Shown: in pieces, positions 10,217 to 20,225 of the stretch | How the letters are laid out: each line of letters begins with the position of its first letter | Numbering within the stretch: position 1 is the first letter of the stretch | Position numbers and translations under genes: made by a program | The notes under the pieces: model-generated | Told to the model about the DNA's origin: nothing | Seen by the model: only the letters and a program-made list of their open reading frames with translations | Database searches by the model: none | Assembly: GCF_015680705.1 (NCBI RefSeq) | Contig: NZ_JADNYP010000009.1 | Coordinates: 173,514 to 237,513, forward strand | Direction: 5' to 3' | Source of the DNA: Pseudomonas fulva | GTDB lineage: Bacteria > Pseudomonadota > Gammaproteobacteria > Pseudomonadales > Pseudomonadaceae | DNA length: 64,000 nucleotides

Positions 10217-12987
10217 AACCCTTGACAGCGACCATCCGCCTGCAACTGCACAGTGATTTCACCCTCGATGATGCCGTCCCCCTGGTGCCCTACTTCGCCC
10301 AGCTGGGCATCAGCCATGTGTATGCCTCGCCGATCCTGACGGCCCGTGCCGGCTCGCGCCACGGCTACGACGTGGTCGACCCTACCCGGGTCAACCCCGA
10401 GCTGGGCGGCGAGGCGGCCCTCGAACGACTGATCGCTGCCCTGCGCCAGCATGGCATGGGGTTCCTGCTCGATACGGTCTCCAACCATATGGCGGTCGGC
10501 GGTGGCGACAACCCCTGGTGGCTGAGCGTACTGGCCTGGGGCCGGCGCAGCCCCTATGCGCAGTTCTTCGACATTCAGTGGCATTCCAGCGACCCGTTGC
10601 TCGAAGGCCAGCTGCTCTTGCCGTTTCTCGGCAGCGACTATGGCACGGCGCTGAAAAATGGTGACATTCCGTTGAAGTTCGATGCGCACCAGGGCGTGCT
10701 GCAGATCGAACACTACGAACATCGCTTCCCGATCTGCCCGCTCGACTACGGGCAAGTGCTCGAGCTGAGCGAGGATCCGCAACTGCGGGCGCTGGCCCAG
10801 CGTTTCGCCGCGCTGCGCACCTGCAGCGATCCATTGCTCGAGGCCGTGCAGCTGCATCGGCAACTGGCCCGGTTGGCCACCCAGGGCGCCAGGCTCGACG
10901 ATGCCCTGGCCCTGTTCGACGGCCGTACCGAGGCAGGCTTCAAGCGCCTGCATGCGTTGCTGGAGCGCCAGACCTATCGGCTGGCCAGCTGGCGCACCGC
11001 GGCCGACGACATCAACTGGCGACGTTTCTTCGATATCAACGAGCTTGGCGGGTTGCGGGTCGAGCGCCATGCGGTATTCGAGGCGACCCATGCCAAGCTG
11101 TTCGGGCTGATCGAGCGCGGCCTGGTGGACGGCCTGCGCATCGACCATATCGACGGCCTGGCCGACCCTCGCGGCTATTGCCGCAAGCTGCGCCGCCGGG
11201 TCGAGGGGCTGCTGGCGGCACGTCCGGCGCAAGCGGCCTTGGAACACTTCCCGATCTACGTGGAGAAAATCCTCGGCAGCGGCGAGCACCTGCACAAGGA
11301 CTGGCAGGTCGACGGTACCACCGGTTATGAGTTCATGAACCAGGTCTCGCTGTTGCAGCATGATCCGGCGGGCGAAGCGCCGTTGACGGAACTCTGGCAA
11401 TCCCTCAGCGGGCGACCGGAGTTCGCCGAAGAGGTTGTCCAAGCGCGCCAGCTGGTGCTCAACGGCACCTTGGCCGGTGATTTCGAGTCGGTGGCCCAGG
11501 CTCTGCTCGCGGTGGCCCGCGACGACCTGATGACCCGCGACCTGACGCTTGGCGCGATTCGTCGCGCGCTGCAGGCGCTGGTTGCCCACTATCCGGTCTA
11601 CCGCACTTACATCAATGCCGGGGGACGTCCGGCCGAGGACGAGCGCTTCTTCCAGCAGGCCGTGGCCGGGGCCCGGCAGATGCTGCATGAAAACGACTGG
11701 CCGCTGCTCGAACAGTTGCAGGTCTGGCTTGGTGGCCAGTCTTGGCGGAGCCTGCCGCCAGGCCGTGCGCGCAAGCGCCTGCGTCATGCCTGTGTGCGTT
11801 TCCAGCAACTGACGGCGCCGAGCGCGGCCAAGGCCGTGGAAGACACCGCCTTCTATCGCTCGGCCAGACTGCTGTCGCGCAACGACGTAGGCTTCGAGGC
11901 GGAACTGTTCAGTGCCGAGCCGCAAGCCTTCCATGACGAGGCGCTGGGCCGTCTGCGCGACTTCCCCGACAACTTGCTGGCGACCGCGACCCATGACCAC
12001 AAGCGTGGCGAAGACTGCCGGGCACGACTGGCCGTGCTGAGCGAGCGTGCCGGTTGGCTGGCCAGCCAGGTGCACGCCTGGCGCGAGCTGGCAGCCCCCT
12101 TGCGTCAATCGCTGGACGATGGCGTGGCGCCCAGTCCAGGCGATGAGATGCTGCTGTTCCAGACCTTGCTCGGCAGCTGGCCACTCGACCTGTCGCTCGA
12201 TGACGAAGATGCCTTGCGCAACTACGTGCAGCGCCTGCGCCAATGGCAACAGAAAGCCCTGCGCGAGGCCAAGTTGCGCAGCAGCTGGAGCGCGCCCAAC
12301 GAAGCCTACGAAGGCGCCTGCGGGGCCTACATCGACAGCCTGCTGCTGGACCCACGCCACCAGGCGCTGCGTCAGTCGCTGGCCGACGCCGCTCGCTCGA
12401 TCGACAGCGCCGGAGCCCTCAATGGACTGACGCAATGCCTGCTGCGCATGACGGTGCCTGGCGTACCGGACCTTTATCAGGGCAACGAGTACTGGGACCT
12501 GAGCCTGGTCGATCCGGACAACCGGCGTCCGGTCGACTACCAGGCGCGGCGCCAGTCGCTCGACGACAGCGCGCCGCTGCCCGAGCTGCTCGAACACTGG
12601 CGCGACGGACGAGTCAAGCAAATGCTGATCGCACGCGTCCTCGACGTCCGTCGTAGCCACCCCGAGCTGTTCAGCCGTGGCCAATACATTCCGTTGGCCG
12701 TGCAAGGACGTCATGCCGATCGGGTCCTGGCCTTCGCCCGCGTGGGCACCGATGCGCGAGCCATCGTGATCGCGCCACGGCTGGCCAGTGCGCTGCTGGG
12801 CAACGCACCGGCACCCCTGGTGGCAGCCCAGGACTGGGGCGACACCTGCGTGATTCTGCCGTCCGAGCTGTCGGTCACTACTTGCAAGGGACTTTTTGCC
12901 GGCGACGCTGTCAGCCATTCAGGGCAACTGAAGTTGAGCAGCGTACTGGCTGAGTTCCCGGTCAACGTGTTGTTTGAACACCTTTGA
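10213..12987 (+). CDS. treY: Malto-oligosyltrehalose synthase
   Basis: A 924-aa GH13 protein opening TATIRLQLHSDFTLDDA and containing SHVYASPILTARAGSRHGYD, the diagnostic TreY block. The catalytic Asp is in GLRIDHIDGLADPRGY (D311) and Glu in FPIYVEKILGSGE (E351). The ATHDHKRGEDCRARL motif and the PGVPDLYQGNEYWDLSLVDPDNRRPVDY end block are also typical. It isomerises the reducing-end alpha-1,4 bond of a maltodextrin to alpha,alpha-1,1. TreZ then releases trehalose. It is slightly longer than some homologues but collinear. It overlaps malQ by 4 nt. Confidence 0.95.
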   Translation: MKPLTATIRLQLHSDFTLDDAVPLVPYFAQLGISHVYASPILTARAGSRHGYDVVDPTRVNPELGGEAALERLIAALRQHGMGFLLDTVSNHMAVGGGDNPWWLSVLAWGRRSPYAQFFDIQWHSSDPLLEGQLLLPFLGSDYGTALKNGDIPLKFDAHQGVLQIEHYEHRFPICPLDYGQVLELSEDPQLRALAQRFAALRTCSDPLLEAVQLHRQLARLATQGARLDDALALFDGRTEAGFKRLHALLERQTYRLASWRTAADDINWRRFFDINELGGLRVERHAVFEATHAKLFGLIERGLVDGLRIDHIDGLADPRGYCRKLRRRVEGLLAARPAQAALEHFPIYVEKILGSGEHLHKDWQVDGTTGYEFMNQVSLLQHDPAGEAPLTELWQSLSGRPEFAEEVVQARQLVLNGTLAGDFESVAQALLAVARDDLMTRDLTLGAIRRALQALVAHYPVYRTYINAGGRPAEDERFFQQAVAGARQMLHENDWPLLEQLQVWLGGQSWRSLPPGRARKRLRHACVRFQQLTAPSAAKAVEDTAFYRSARLLSRNDVGFEAELFSAEPQAFHDEALGRLRDFPDNLLATATHDHKRGEDCRARLAVLSERAGWLASQVHAWRELAAPLRQSLDDGVAPSPGDEMLLFQTLLGSWPLDLSLDDEDALRNYVQRLRQWQQKALREAKLRSSWSAPNEAYEGACGAYIDSLLLDPRHQALRQSLADAARSIDSAGALNGLTQCLLRMTVPGVPDLYQGNEYWDLSLVDPDNRRPVDYQARRQSLDDSAPLPELLEHWRDGRVKQMLIARVLDVRRSHPELFSRGQYIPLAVQGRHADRVLAFARVGTDARAIVIAPRLASALLGNAPAPLVAAQDWGDTCVILPSELSVTTCKGLFAGDAVSHSGQLKLSSVLAEFPVNVLFEHL

Positions 12988-13004
12988 GCATCAGGAGTGT
13001 CGTG

Positions 13005-13373
13005 ATGAGTGTCAATGAGGAACGTATCCGCGTATTCGCCTACCAGATCTGGGAATCGGAGGGCAAACCCGAAGGCCAGGAAGAGCGCCACTGGGACATG
13101 GCCCGCAAGCTGGCCGAAGCCGAATCCCTGGCACCCAAGGCAACCCCCAGGAAGCCTGCGACCAGGACCAGGTCCACAGTCGACGCGAAAGCATCTGATG
13201 GCAAGGTGGCAGCACCGCCCAAGCCGGCCAGCGCTGGCAAGGCCGCGGCGCAACCCAAGCCAACCAGCAACGGCAAGGCTTCCGCTTCTGCCCAGAAGAC
13301 TGCCGCCAGCCCTGCTGAAAAGCCGGTAGCGACAAAGAAGCCGCGGGCCTCGAAGAAGCCTGAGGCAGGCTGA
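13005..13373 (+). CDS. DUF2934 domain protein with Lys/Ala/Pro-rich tail
   Basis: A 122-aa protein. The first 45 residues (MSVNEERIRVFAYQIWESEG and the following PEGQEERHWDMA) match the DUF2934 family, short helical modules of unknown role often found beside glycogen/trehalose genes in proteobacteria. The remaining 75 residues are a low-complexity, strongly basic Lys/Ala/Pro/Ser tail, probably disordered. The start is set by AGGAG at 12993-12997, 7 nt before ATG 13005; an upstream in-frame start at 12984 lacks a ribosome-binding site. It follows treY by 17 nt and so belongs to the same transcript. Function is unknown; binding to nucleic acid or an acidic partner is only a guess from the tail. 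Confidence 0.8.
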   Translation: MSVNEERIRVFAYQIWESEGKPEGQEERHWDMARKLAEAESLAPKATPRKPATRTRSTVDAKASDGKVAAPPKPASAGKAAAQPKPTSNGKASASAQKTAASPAEKPVATKKPRASKKPEAG

Positions 13374-13402
13374 CCTGCGGGCGCCTGCAAGAGTCTTCTG
13401 GA

Positions 13403-13422
13403 GCGGGGCTGGCCAGCCCCGC
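13403..13422 (+). terminator. Perfect GC-rich palindrome downstream of the treY operon
   Basis: The 20-bp sequence is its own reverse complement (arms GCGGGGCTGG/CCAGCCCCGC). It lies 30 nt after the DUF2934 stop. There is no T-tract, so it may act as a transcript-stabilising hairpin or a weak terminator between the glgA operon and glgX. Confidence 0.45.
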
Positions 13423-13648
13423 GATTGGTCCGACAGATCGACCATGACCGCTACGGCTAGCTGACAGCCATGTGCGGCGTGTGAATGCTTCCTGCCTCTA
13501 GGGCAGGGCCGCTCGCTGTCGCCAGTCGATCGCGCAAGGAGGCGCGAGTTCATCTGCTGCATGCCTCGGCGGCCAGGACAGCATGCGTCTGGCGGAGGGT
13601 CTCGAGTGCGCGGTTCTTATTGCATATATCGGTCGAAGAGAGGACGTC

Positions 13649-15805
13649 ATGGCTCCACGTACACCCAAGAAACACAATCGCTCCGTCGCGCCCACACGCA
13701 TCCGCGAAGGCTTGCCCTTCCCGCTTGGCGCCACCTGGGACGGCCTGGGCGTGAACTTTGCCCTGTTTTCCGCCAATGCGACCAAGGTCGAGCTGTGCAT
13801 TTTCGATTCCAGCGGCGAGAAGGAGCTCGAGCGCATCGAGCTGCCCGAGTATACCGACGAGATCTATCACGGCTACTTGCCCGACGCCCATCCCGGCCTG
13901 GTCTACGGCTATCGTGTCCATGGCCCCTACGAGCCGGAGAATGGCCACCGGTTCAACCCCAACAAATTGCTGATCGATCCCTATGCCAAGCAACTGGTCG
14001 GCGAGCTGAAATGGTCCGAAGCGCTGTTCGGCTACACCATCGGCCATCCGGATGGCGACCTTAGCTTCGATGAGCGCGACAGCGCCCCGTTCGTCCCCAA
14101 GTGCAAGGTGATCGATCCGGCCTTTACCTGGGGCCGCGATCGGCGCGTGCAGACCCCATGGGAGCAGACCATCATCTACGAGGCCCATGCCCGCGGCATC
14201 AGCATGCGCCATCCAGCGGTCCCGGAAAGCGAGCGTGGCACCTTCGCCGGCCTGAAGAACGATGAGTTGCTCAAGCACATCAGGGACCTGGGGGTCTCGG
14301 CCATCGAGCTGTTGCCGATTCATGCCTTCGTCAACGATCAGCACCTGCTGGAAAAAGGCCTGAACAACTACTGGGGCTACAACAGCATCGCCTTCTTCGC
14401 GCCGCACCCGCGCTACCTGGCCAGTGGCAAGATCGCCGAATTCAAGGAAATGGTCGCCCACCTGCACGATGCCGGGCTCGAACTGATCCTGGACGTGGTC
14501 TACAACCACACCGCCGAAGGCAACGAGATGGGGCCGACCCTGTCCATGCGGGGTATCGACAATGCCTCCTACTACCGCCTGATGCCGGATGAAAAGCGCT
14601 ACTACATCAACGATTCGGGTACCGGCAATACCCTCGACCTGAGTCATCCCTGCGTACTGCAGCTGGTCACCGACTCGCTGCGCTACTGGGCCGGCGAAAT
14701 GCACGTGGACGGCTTTCGCTTCGACCTGGCAACCATCCTCGGCCGCTATCACGATGGCTTCGACGAACGTCACAGCTTCCTCGTGGCTTGCCGCCAGGAC
14801 CCGCTGCTGCGCCAGGTCAAGCTGATCGCCGAGCCTTGGGACTGTGGTCCGGGTGGCTACCAGGTCGGCAACTTCGCGCCGGGCTGGGCCGAGTGGAACG
14901 ACCGCTTCCGCGACACCGTACGCGCCTTCTGGAAAGGCGACGAGGGACAACTGGCAGACTTCGCTGCCCGCGTGACCGCTTCGGGCGACCTGTTCAACAA
15001 TCGCGGCCGACGCCCCTACTCCTCGGTCAACTTCGTCACTGCCCACGATGGCTTCACCCTGCGCGACCTGGTGTCGTACAACGACAAGCACAACGAGGAC
15101 AACGACGAGAACAACCAGGACGGCACCAGCAACAACATTTCCTGGAACTGCGGTGCCGAGGGGCCTACCGAGGATCCGCAGATCAATGCGCTGCGCATGC
15201 GCCAGATGCGCAACTTCTTCGCCACGCTGCTGCTGTCCCAGGGAACGCCGATGATCGTCGCCGGTGACGAGTTCAGTCGCACCCAGCACGGCAACAACAA
15301 CGCCTACTGCCAGGACAGCGAGATCGGCTGGATCAACTGGGAGCTGGACGAGGAAGGCAAGGAGCTGCTGGCCTTCGTCAAGCGCCTGAACCGCCTGCGC
15401 CTGAACTACCCGGTGCTGCGCCGCTCGCGCTTCCTGGTCGGCGAGTACAACGAGGCGATCGGCGTCAAGGATGTCACCTGGCTGGCGCCCGATGGCAACG
15501 AAATGACCGTCGAGCAGTGGGAAGACCCCAATGGTCGCTGCCTCGGCATGCTGATGGACGGCCGCGCGCAAGTTAGCGATATCGCCCGTCCTGGCGCGGA
15601 AGCGACCTTGCTGCTGATCGTCAACGCCCACCACGAAAGCGTGTCGTTCCTATTGCCGTCGGTGCCCGAGGGCGACTACTGGAACTGCCTGGTCGACACC
15701 GACCGGCCCAAGCTGCGCAAGGCCCAGCGCCTGGACTTCGACAGCACTTTCGAAGCGACGGGTCGCTCGTTGGTTCTGCTGGCCTTGCAACGCGACGAAG
15801 AGTAA
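13649..15805 (+). CDS. glgX: Glycogen debranching enzyme (isoamylase type)
   Basis: A 718-aa GH13 protein. It has an N-terminal CBM48 domain (GLPFPLGATWDGLGVNFALF), and the catalytic barrel has the nucleophile Asp in VDGFRFDLATILGR (D359), Glu in KLIAEPWDCG (E395) and VTAHDGFTLRDLV. It hydrolyses alpha-1,6 branch points, particularly short outer chains, giving linear maltodextrin for TreY/TreZ or MalQ. The ATG at 13649 is preceded by GAGAGGA; an in-frame codon at 13583 would add 22 residues outside the conserved domain. It is separated from the DUF2934 gene by 275 bp containing a palindrome, so it may have its own promoter. Confidence 0.94.
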   Translation: MAPRTPKKHNRSVAPTRIREGLPFPLGATWDGLGVNFALFSANATKVELCIFDSSGEKELERIELPEYTDEIYHGYLPDAHPGLVYGYRVHGPYEPENGHRFNPNKLLIDPYAKQLVGELKWSEALFGYTIGHPDGDLSFDERDSAPFVPKCKVIDPAFTWGRDRRVQTPWEQTIIYEAHARGISMRHPAVPESERGTFAGLKNDELLKHIRDLGVSAIELLPIHAFVNDQHLLEKGLNNYWGYNSIAFFAPHPRYLASGKIAEFKEMVAHLHDAGLELILDVVYNHTAEGNEMGPTLSMRGIDNASYYRLMPDEKRYYINDSGTGNTLDLSHPCVLQLVTDSLRYWAGEMHVDGFRFDLATILGRYHDGFDERHSFLVACRQDPLLRQVKLIAEPWDCGPGGYQVGNFAPGWAEWNDRFRDTVRAFWKGDEGQLADFAARVTASGDLFNNRGRRPYSSVNFVTAHDGFTLRDLVSYNDKHNEDNDENNQDGTSNNISWNCGAEGPTEDPQINALRMRQMRNFFATLLLSQGTPMIVAGDEFSRTQHGNNNAYCQDSEIGWINWELDEEGKELLAFVKRLNRLRLNYPVLRRSRFLVGEYNEAIGVKDVTWLAPDGNEMTVEQWEDPNGRCLGMLMDGRAQVSDIARPGAEATLLLIVNAHHESVSFLLPSVPEGDYWNCLVDTDRPKLRKAQRLDFDSTFEATGRSLVLLALQRDEE

Positions 15806-15816
15806 AGGCCAGGCAA

Positions 15817-15844
15817 GCCCCGTGCCAGGCCTGTCGCACGGGGC
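15817..15844 (+). terminator. Hairpin after glgX
   Basis: Arms GCCCCGTGC (15817-15825) and GCACGGGGC (15836-15844) enclose a 10-nt loop, starting 11 nt after the glgX stop. There is no T-run. It lies between glgX and the next gene and could attenuate readthrough. Confidence 0.45.
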
Positions 15845-15872
15845 GGCTGGCGCCCAACCCAGAGGAGCGTTC

Positions 15873-16667
15873 GTGGACCCTGCCTCCAGCAGTACAGGTT
15901 TCGCCTCTACCGACAACGCGCCGCCCGTGCACCGGTTGCGCGTGTTGACGGTCAATACCCACAAGGGCTTCACCGTCTTCAACCGACGCTTCATCCTGCC
16001 CGAGCTGCGTGAAGCGGTGCGCAGCACCCAGGCGGACATCATCTTTCTGCAGGAAGTGCTCGGCAGCCACGATGGACACGCCGCGCGCCTTCCCGGCTGG
16101 CCACAAGCCCCTCAATACGAGTTCCTGGCCGACAGCATGTGGAGCGATTTCGCCTACGGGCGCAACGCAGTCTACCCGGACGGCCATCATGGCAACGCCT
16201 TGCTGTCGAAGTATCCGATCCTCGAATACCGCAATTTCGACATTTCCATCACCGGCCCTGAACGCCGCGGCTTGTTGCACTGCGTGCTGGACGTACCTGG
16301 TACAGGCGGCGTGCATGCGATCTGCGTACACCTTTCCCTGCTCGAGAGCCATCGGCAGAAGCAGCTGCAGTTATTGGGCCGATTGCTGCAGGCGCTGCCA
16401 GCGGATGCGCCGGTGATCATCGCTGGCGACTTCAATGACTGGCAACTGCATGGCAACCGCGTCATGCGTGGCCAGTTCCGCCTGCAGGAAGTCTTCGAGC
16501 GTCACCATGGACAGCTGGCCCGCACCTATCCGGCAAAGGTGCCGCTGCTGCGCCTGGACCGGATCTACCTGCGCAACGCCGACAGCCACCAGCCAAGGAT
16601 CCTTGGCCACAACCCATGGCCGCACTTGTCCGACCATCTGCCCTTGGCGGTTGAAGTGCGGCTATAA
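15873..16667 (+). CDS. Endonuclease/exonuclease/phosphatase family protein
   Basis: A 264-aa protein of the DNase I-like superfamily. The blocks RVLTVNTHKGFTVFNRRF, ADIIFLQEVLGSHDGHA, YGNALLSK-like HHGNALLSKYPILE, VIIAGDFNDWQ and LSDHLPLAVEVRL carry the expected metal and catalytic residues (Asn, Glu, Asp-x-Asn, Asp-His). The substrate is unknown; relatives include nucleases, phospholipases and phosphodiesterases. A GTG at 15873 preceded by AGAGGAG is the preferred start; a GTG at 15822 is less likely. It lies 67 nt after glgX. No signal peptide was seen, so it is probably cytosolic. Confidence 0.85.
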   Translation: MDPASSSTGFASTDNAPPVHRLRVLTVNTHKGFTVFNRRFILPELREAVRSTQADIIFLQEVLGSHDGHAARLPGWPQAPQYEFLADSMWSDFAYGRNAVYPDGHHGNALLSKYPILEYRNFDISITGPERRGLLHCVLDVPGTGGVHAICVHLSLLESHRQKQLQLLGRLLQALPADAPVIIAGDFNDWQLHGNRVMRGQFRLQEVFERHHGQLARTYPAKVPLLRLDRIYLRNADSHQPRILGHNPWPHLSDHLPLAVEVRL

Positions 16668-16697
16668 AAGGCACGGGCGCTGGCCAGCAGTGGCGCG

Positions 16698-17252
16698 TCA
16701 GTCTTCCAGCGGCTTGGGCGGCGCGACAGGCCTGGCAGGCTTGGCCGACTTGCTGTCCTTGGCTGCGGCACTCTCGCTGCCGCCGGCCACAGGCTCCGGC
16801 GCAGCCACTGTCTTCTCGGTAGCCGGCAGTTCATCGACGGCCTTGAAGATCACCTGCGGATCGATCGGCTGGTTCTCGCCATCGTCCTTGAGCACATGCT
16901 GTTGCCCGTCCTTGCCTACCAGGATCACCTTGGTGCCTTTGCTGGCACCGAGCTTCAGCTCGCGGATCAAGGCCATGGTGGCCTGCTGCTCGAGCTGCTT
17001 GTCCTCGCGCTTGCCCACCAGGCCAGCCACGCTGAACAGCACCAGGCTGCGTTCCTTGAAAGCCGTCTGGGTCGCCGGATCCTTCAAGGCTTCGTTCAAG
17101 CCCTTGAGCGTCGGGTCCGCGGTACTTGGCGCGATGACCACCAGGGGCCTCGACTTGCCCAGCTCCTTGGCAAGCGGTGCATCGCTGTCGGCCGCGAGCA
17201 GCGGGCCGGCGACGGCCAACAAGGTGGCGAGGGTCAGTGACCGGGCGAGCAT
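16698..17252 (-). CDS. Secreted DUF4174 protein with disordered Ala/Pro/Lys tail
   Basis: A 184-aa protein with a signal peptide (MLARSLTLATLLAVAGPLLA, cleavage after LLA). A thioredoxin-like DUF4174 domain follows at residues 30-135 (KSRPLVVIAPSTADPTL, FKERSLVLFSVAGLV, KVILVGKDGQQH), then a tail of about 45 residues rich in Ala, Pro, Lys and Glu. No CxxC is present, so redox activity is not indicated. The AAGGAG ribosome-binding site favours ATG 17252 over the upstream ATG 17258. It is convergent with the preceding gene. Function is unknown, probably periplasmic. Confidence 0.75.
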   Translation of the reverse strand: MLARSLTLATLLAVAGPLLAADSDAPLAKELGKSRPLVVIAPSTADPTLKGLNEALKDPATQTAFKERSLVLFSVAGLVGKREDKQLEQQATMALIRELKLGASKGTKVILVGKDGQQHVLKDDGENQPIDPQVIFKAVDELPATEKTVAAPEPVAGGSESAAAKDSKSAKPARPVAPPKPLED

Positions 17253-17529
17253 GTGCATCTCCTTGTTTGTATCGATAAATCAAAGACTACTGATCAAGGC
17301 GAAATATCCGACGTGCGAGCCTAAACCATTGCAGCGAAGCGGTACGTTGCTCAAAAGTAACTTAGGTTTTCCAAACATTTCCGACAAGGACTTAGGAAAA
17401 GCCCTACATTGCTCAGCATAGCAAGTGTCTTCGAAACTACTTTCCGGGGTTTGTCGCCGGGGCAGGCAGCGGTGAGTTCAAGCGTGGGCCTGCTGCGCCG
17501 GCCATGGAGCGGCACGACTCCGGCCAAGG

Positions 17530-19890
17530 CTAGAACAGGGGCATTTGCCGACCGACGAGGCTCGCGAAGTCATCCCCCACGAATGGCAAGATCGCATCGG
17601 CCACCGGCGCGAGCTGGCGTTCCAGGTAATGATCGTAGTCGATCGCACGGTGACGACTCTCCAGCGGCTCAGGCCCGGCAATGGTCATCACGTAGCTGAT
17701 CCAGCCGCCGTTCTGGTATTGCTGGGGGCGCCCGGCGCGGACATTGAACTCATCGGCCAGGCGCGCCGCGCGGACATGGGGTGGCACATTGCGTTGGTAG
17801 TCCGAAAGCGGTCGACGCAAGCGTTTGCGATAGACCAGCAGCTCGTCCTGTTCACCTGCCAGGGTGCGCCGGACGTACTCGCGCACGTAGTCGCGGTAGT
17901 CTTGGCCACGAAAGATCCGCCCGTACAGCTCGCGCTGGAATTGTCGCGCCAGTGGCGACCAGTCGGTGCGCACCGATTCCAGGCCCTTGAAGACCACTTC
18001 CTCCTGGCCATCGGCACGCCGTACCAGCCCGGCATAGCGTTTCTTGCTGCCCTGCTCGGTGCCTCGGATGGTAGGCATCAGAAAGCGTCGAAAATGCGTT
18101 TCGAACTGCAGTTCCAGGACGCTTTCCAGCCCCAGCTCCTGGCGCAGATGCTCACGCCACCATTGGTTGATTTCGGCTACCAGCGAATGACCGATGCGTG
18201 TCGCCTGCGCTTCGTCATGCGCCTGGCGCAACCAGACGAAGGTGGAGTCGGTATCACCGTAGATCACTTCCAGCCCCCGGGCTTCGATCAGCGCCCGAGT
18301 CTGGCGCATGATCTGGTGCCCGCGCAGGGTGATGGACGAGGCCAGCCGTGTGTCGAAGAAGCGACAGCCACTGGCACCCAGCACGCCGTAGAAGGCATTC
18401 ATGATGATCTTCAAGGCTTGCGCCAAGGGCGAGTTGCCATCGCGCTTGGCAGCCTCGCGGTTCGCCCAGACCCGTTCGACGATAGCCGGCAGGCAATGCC
18501 GCGTGCGCGAGAACCAGGCCCCCCGGAAGCCTTCCACGGCATGCGCGGGGTCGGGCTGGCGCAGGCCCTCGGCCAATCCGACCGGATCGATCAGGAAGGT
18601 GCGGATGATCGAGGGATACAGGCTCTTGTAGTCCAGCACCAGCACCGAGTCGTACAGCCCTGGACGCGAATCCATGACGAAACCGCCTGGGCTGGCCTGT
18701 TCGGGTTGGCTGCCGACGTTCGGCGCGACGAATCCCTGGCGGTGCATCAGCGGCAGGTAGAGATGGGTGAACGCGGCGATCGAGCCGCCGCTGCGGTCCA
18801 CCGGCAGCCCGGTGACGGTGGCGCGCTCGAGCAGGAACTCGAGCAGGCGGGCCTGGGTGAAGATCCGCGTGACCAGTTCGCAGTCCTTGATGTTGTAGCG
18901 CGCCAGGCCAGGCTTGTCCTCGGCGAACAGCCGGTTGATCTCGTCCATGCGGTCGTAGGGCGTGGAAATCGCCTTGCCCTCGCCAAGCAACGCGCGCGCG
19001 ACGCTTTCCAGGCTGAAGGAGGGAAAGCTCCAGGTGGCCGAGCGCAGCGCCTCGACACCGTCGACCAGCAGCCGGCCGGCCGCCGAGGCGAAGGTCTGCG
19101 CGCGGCTGCCACGCTCGCGCAGGCTCATGGGGCTGGCGTCCCGACCGATGCGCAGGTCGACCTGTGCGGCATCGGCCTGAGCCTGCAGTACCCGCAGGTC
19201 GAACTGCACCACGTTCCAGCCGATGATCATGTCCGGATCATGCCGCGCCAGCCACTGGTTGAGACTTTCGATCAGCCCAGCGCGACTGTCGCGATAGATC
19301 AGTTCGCAATCGGCCGTGTCCGGCTGGCCATTGGCCGGGCCAAGCATGTACACCTGGCGTTGCCCGCATCCCTCCAGGCCAATGCAGTAGAGGTCGCCAC
19401 GCGCGGTGGTCTCGATGTCCAGCGACACCAGGCGCAAGGCCGGCCGATAGTCCGGCGCCGGCTTGAGCAGCGCATCGCAGATCACCCCCTCGGCATCCGG
19501 CGTGCCGCCGAACCACACCGGGGCAGTGATGAAGCGCTCCATCAGGTAGCGATCCGGCGGCCGGATGTCCGCTTCGTGCACCTCGACCCCAGCGGCACGC
19601 AAGCGCTGCTCCAGTTGCAGCAGCTGGCGGTATTGCGGGCAATACAGGCCAAGCATCGGACGCTGCTGGAAATCACGCAGCTGCAACGGCTTGAGAGTCA
19701 CGCCCGGCTCGTCGGCCAGCACCACCTGAGCCTGCGCCCGCTGCCCTGCCGGGATGAAGGCGACTGCCGTCTGCAAAGGCAGGCGCACGCAGCGCGGCCC
19801 CAGGTCGGTGGCCAACCACAAGGTCACGCAGATGCCTTGCGGCGTGTCATGCCAGTGCCGGGTCAGGATGAAACCCTGCTGCAACTCCAC
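17530..19890 (-). CDS. polB: DNA polymerase II (family B)
   Basis: A 786-aa family-B polymerase. It has the 3'-5' exonuclease motif SLDIETT, the second exonuclease motif [14 protein letters not shown], the polymerase motif A in [19 protein letters not shown], motif B in [20 protein letters not shown] and the catalytic YGDTDSTF motif C. It fills gaps and takes part in damage tolerance. The start is GTG 19890 with AGAGG 7 nt before it. No LexA-type CTG-N10-CAG site was seen between 19891 and 19960, so SOS control as in E. coli is not supported here. It is divergent from the SOS-boxed pair at 20226-21254. Confidence 0.95.
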   Translation of the reverse strand: MELQQGFILTRHWHDTPQGICVTLWLATDLGPRCVRLPLQTAVAFIPAGQRAQAQVVLADEPGVTLKPLQLRDFQQRPMLGLYCPQYRQLLQLEQRLRAAGVEVHEADIRPPDRYLMERFITAPVWFGGTPDAEGVICDALLKPAPDYRPALRLVSLDIETTARGDLYCIGLEGCGQRQVYMLGPANGQPDTADCELIYRDSRAGLIESLNQWLARHDPDMIIGWNVVQFDLRVLQAQADAAQVDLRIGRDASPMSLRERGSRAQTFASAAGRLLVDGVEALRSATWSFPSFSLESVARALLGEGKAISTPYDRMDEINRLFAEDKPGLARYNIKDCELVTRIFTQARLLEFLLERATVTGLPVDRSGGSIAAFTHLYLPLMHRQGFVAPNVGSQPEQASPGGFVMDSRPGLYDSVLVLDYKSLYPSIIRTFLIDPVGLAEGLRQPDPAHAVEGFRGAWFSRTRHCLPAIVERVWANREAAKRDGNSPLAQALKIIMNAFYGVLGASGCRFFDTRLASSITLRGHQIMRQTRALIEARGLEVIYGDTDSTFVWLRQAHDEAQATRIGHSLVAEINQWWREHLRQELGLESVLELQFETHFRRFLMPTIRGTEQGSKKRYAGLVRRADGQEEVVFKGLESVRTDWSPLARQFQRELYGRIFRGQDYRDYVREYVRRTLAGEQDELLVYRKRLRRPLSDYQRNVPPHVRAARLADEFNVRAGRPQQYQNGGWISYVMTIAGPEPLESRHRAIDYDHYLERQLAPVADAILPFVGDDFASLVGRQMPLF

Positions 19891-20190
19891 TGCCAGGCCT
19901 CTGATCGGTGATAGTCGATGATGTGATTGTACGTGGGACGGCTGGAGGATGCCGGCCTATTGCAAGCGGCGCGTCATCCACGCATGGCTGCCACTGCACT
20001 GGCCACAGCGCAAATGACCAGCCGTCGGTACGGGGCCATGCCTGCTCAAGACCGATGACACCAAACGAATCATCCAGCCCACCGACACTCCATATCCTTA
20101 CCATCCCTGCCAGCGCTTTGGCTGGCTCAGCGACCGGAGAGGCCATGCAACTCGTCGACTGGTACTGGCCGAGCGGGCCCATTCAAAATA
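19891..20190. other. Divergent intergenic region between polB and the SOS-boxed operon
   Basis: About 300 bp without a supported gene. An open frame crosses it into the downstream gene, but the LexA box and the start at 20226 argue that the upstream part is untranslated. It must carry the polB promoter on the minus strand; none could be assigned with confidence. Confidence 0.5.
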
Positions 20191-20206
20191 CTGTATATGG
20201 ATACAG
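20191..20206 (+). promoter_or_regulatory. LexA (SOS) box
   Basis: CTGTATATGGATACAG is a CTG-N10-CAG palindrome with an AT-rich core and matches the gammaproteobacterial LexA operator (CTGTATATATATACAG) at 14 of 16 positions. It ends 19 nt upstream of the ATG at 20226, the usual position for LexA repression of a downstream operon. Confidence 0.88.
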
Positions 20207-20225
20207 CTATCAGAATGGAATGCCC

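Noticed and set aside
10093..12918. A 941-codon open frame antisense to treY
   Set aside because: It mirrors the treY coding sequence. High GC leaves antisense frames open; its His/Gln/Leu-rich product has no domain pattern, and the treY strand has full family motifs.
17545..19911. A 788-codon open frame antisense to polB
   Set aside because: The plus-strand product lacks motifs, while the minus strand encodes all polymerase and exonuclease motifs.
19891..19960. Possible LexA box for polB
   Set aside because: No CTG-N10-CAG sequence occurs just upstream of the polB start; the box at 20191 belongs to the divergent operon, 300 bp away.
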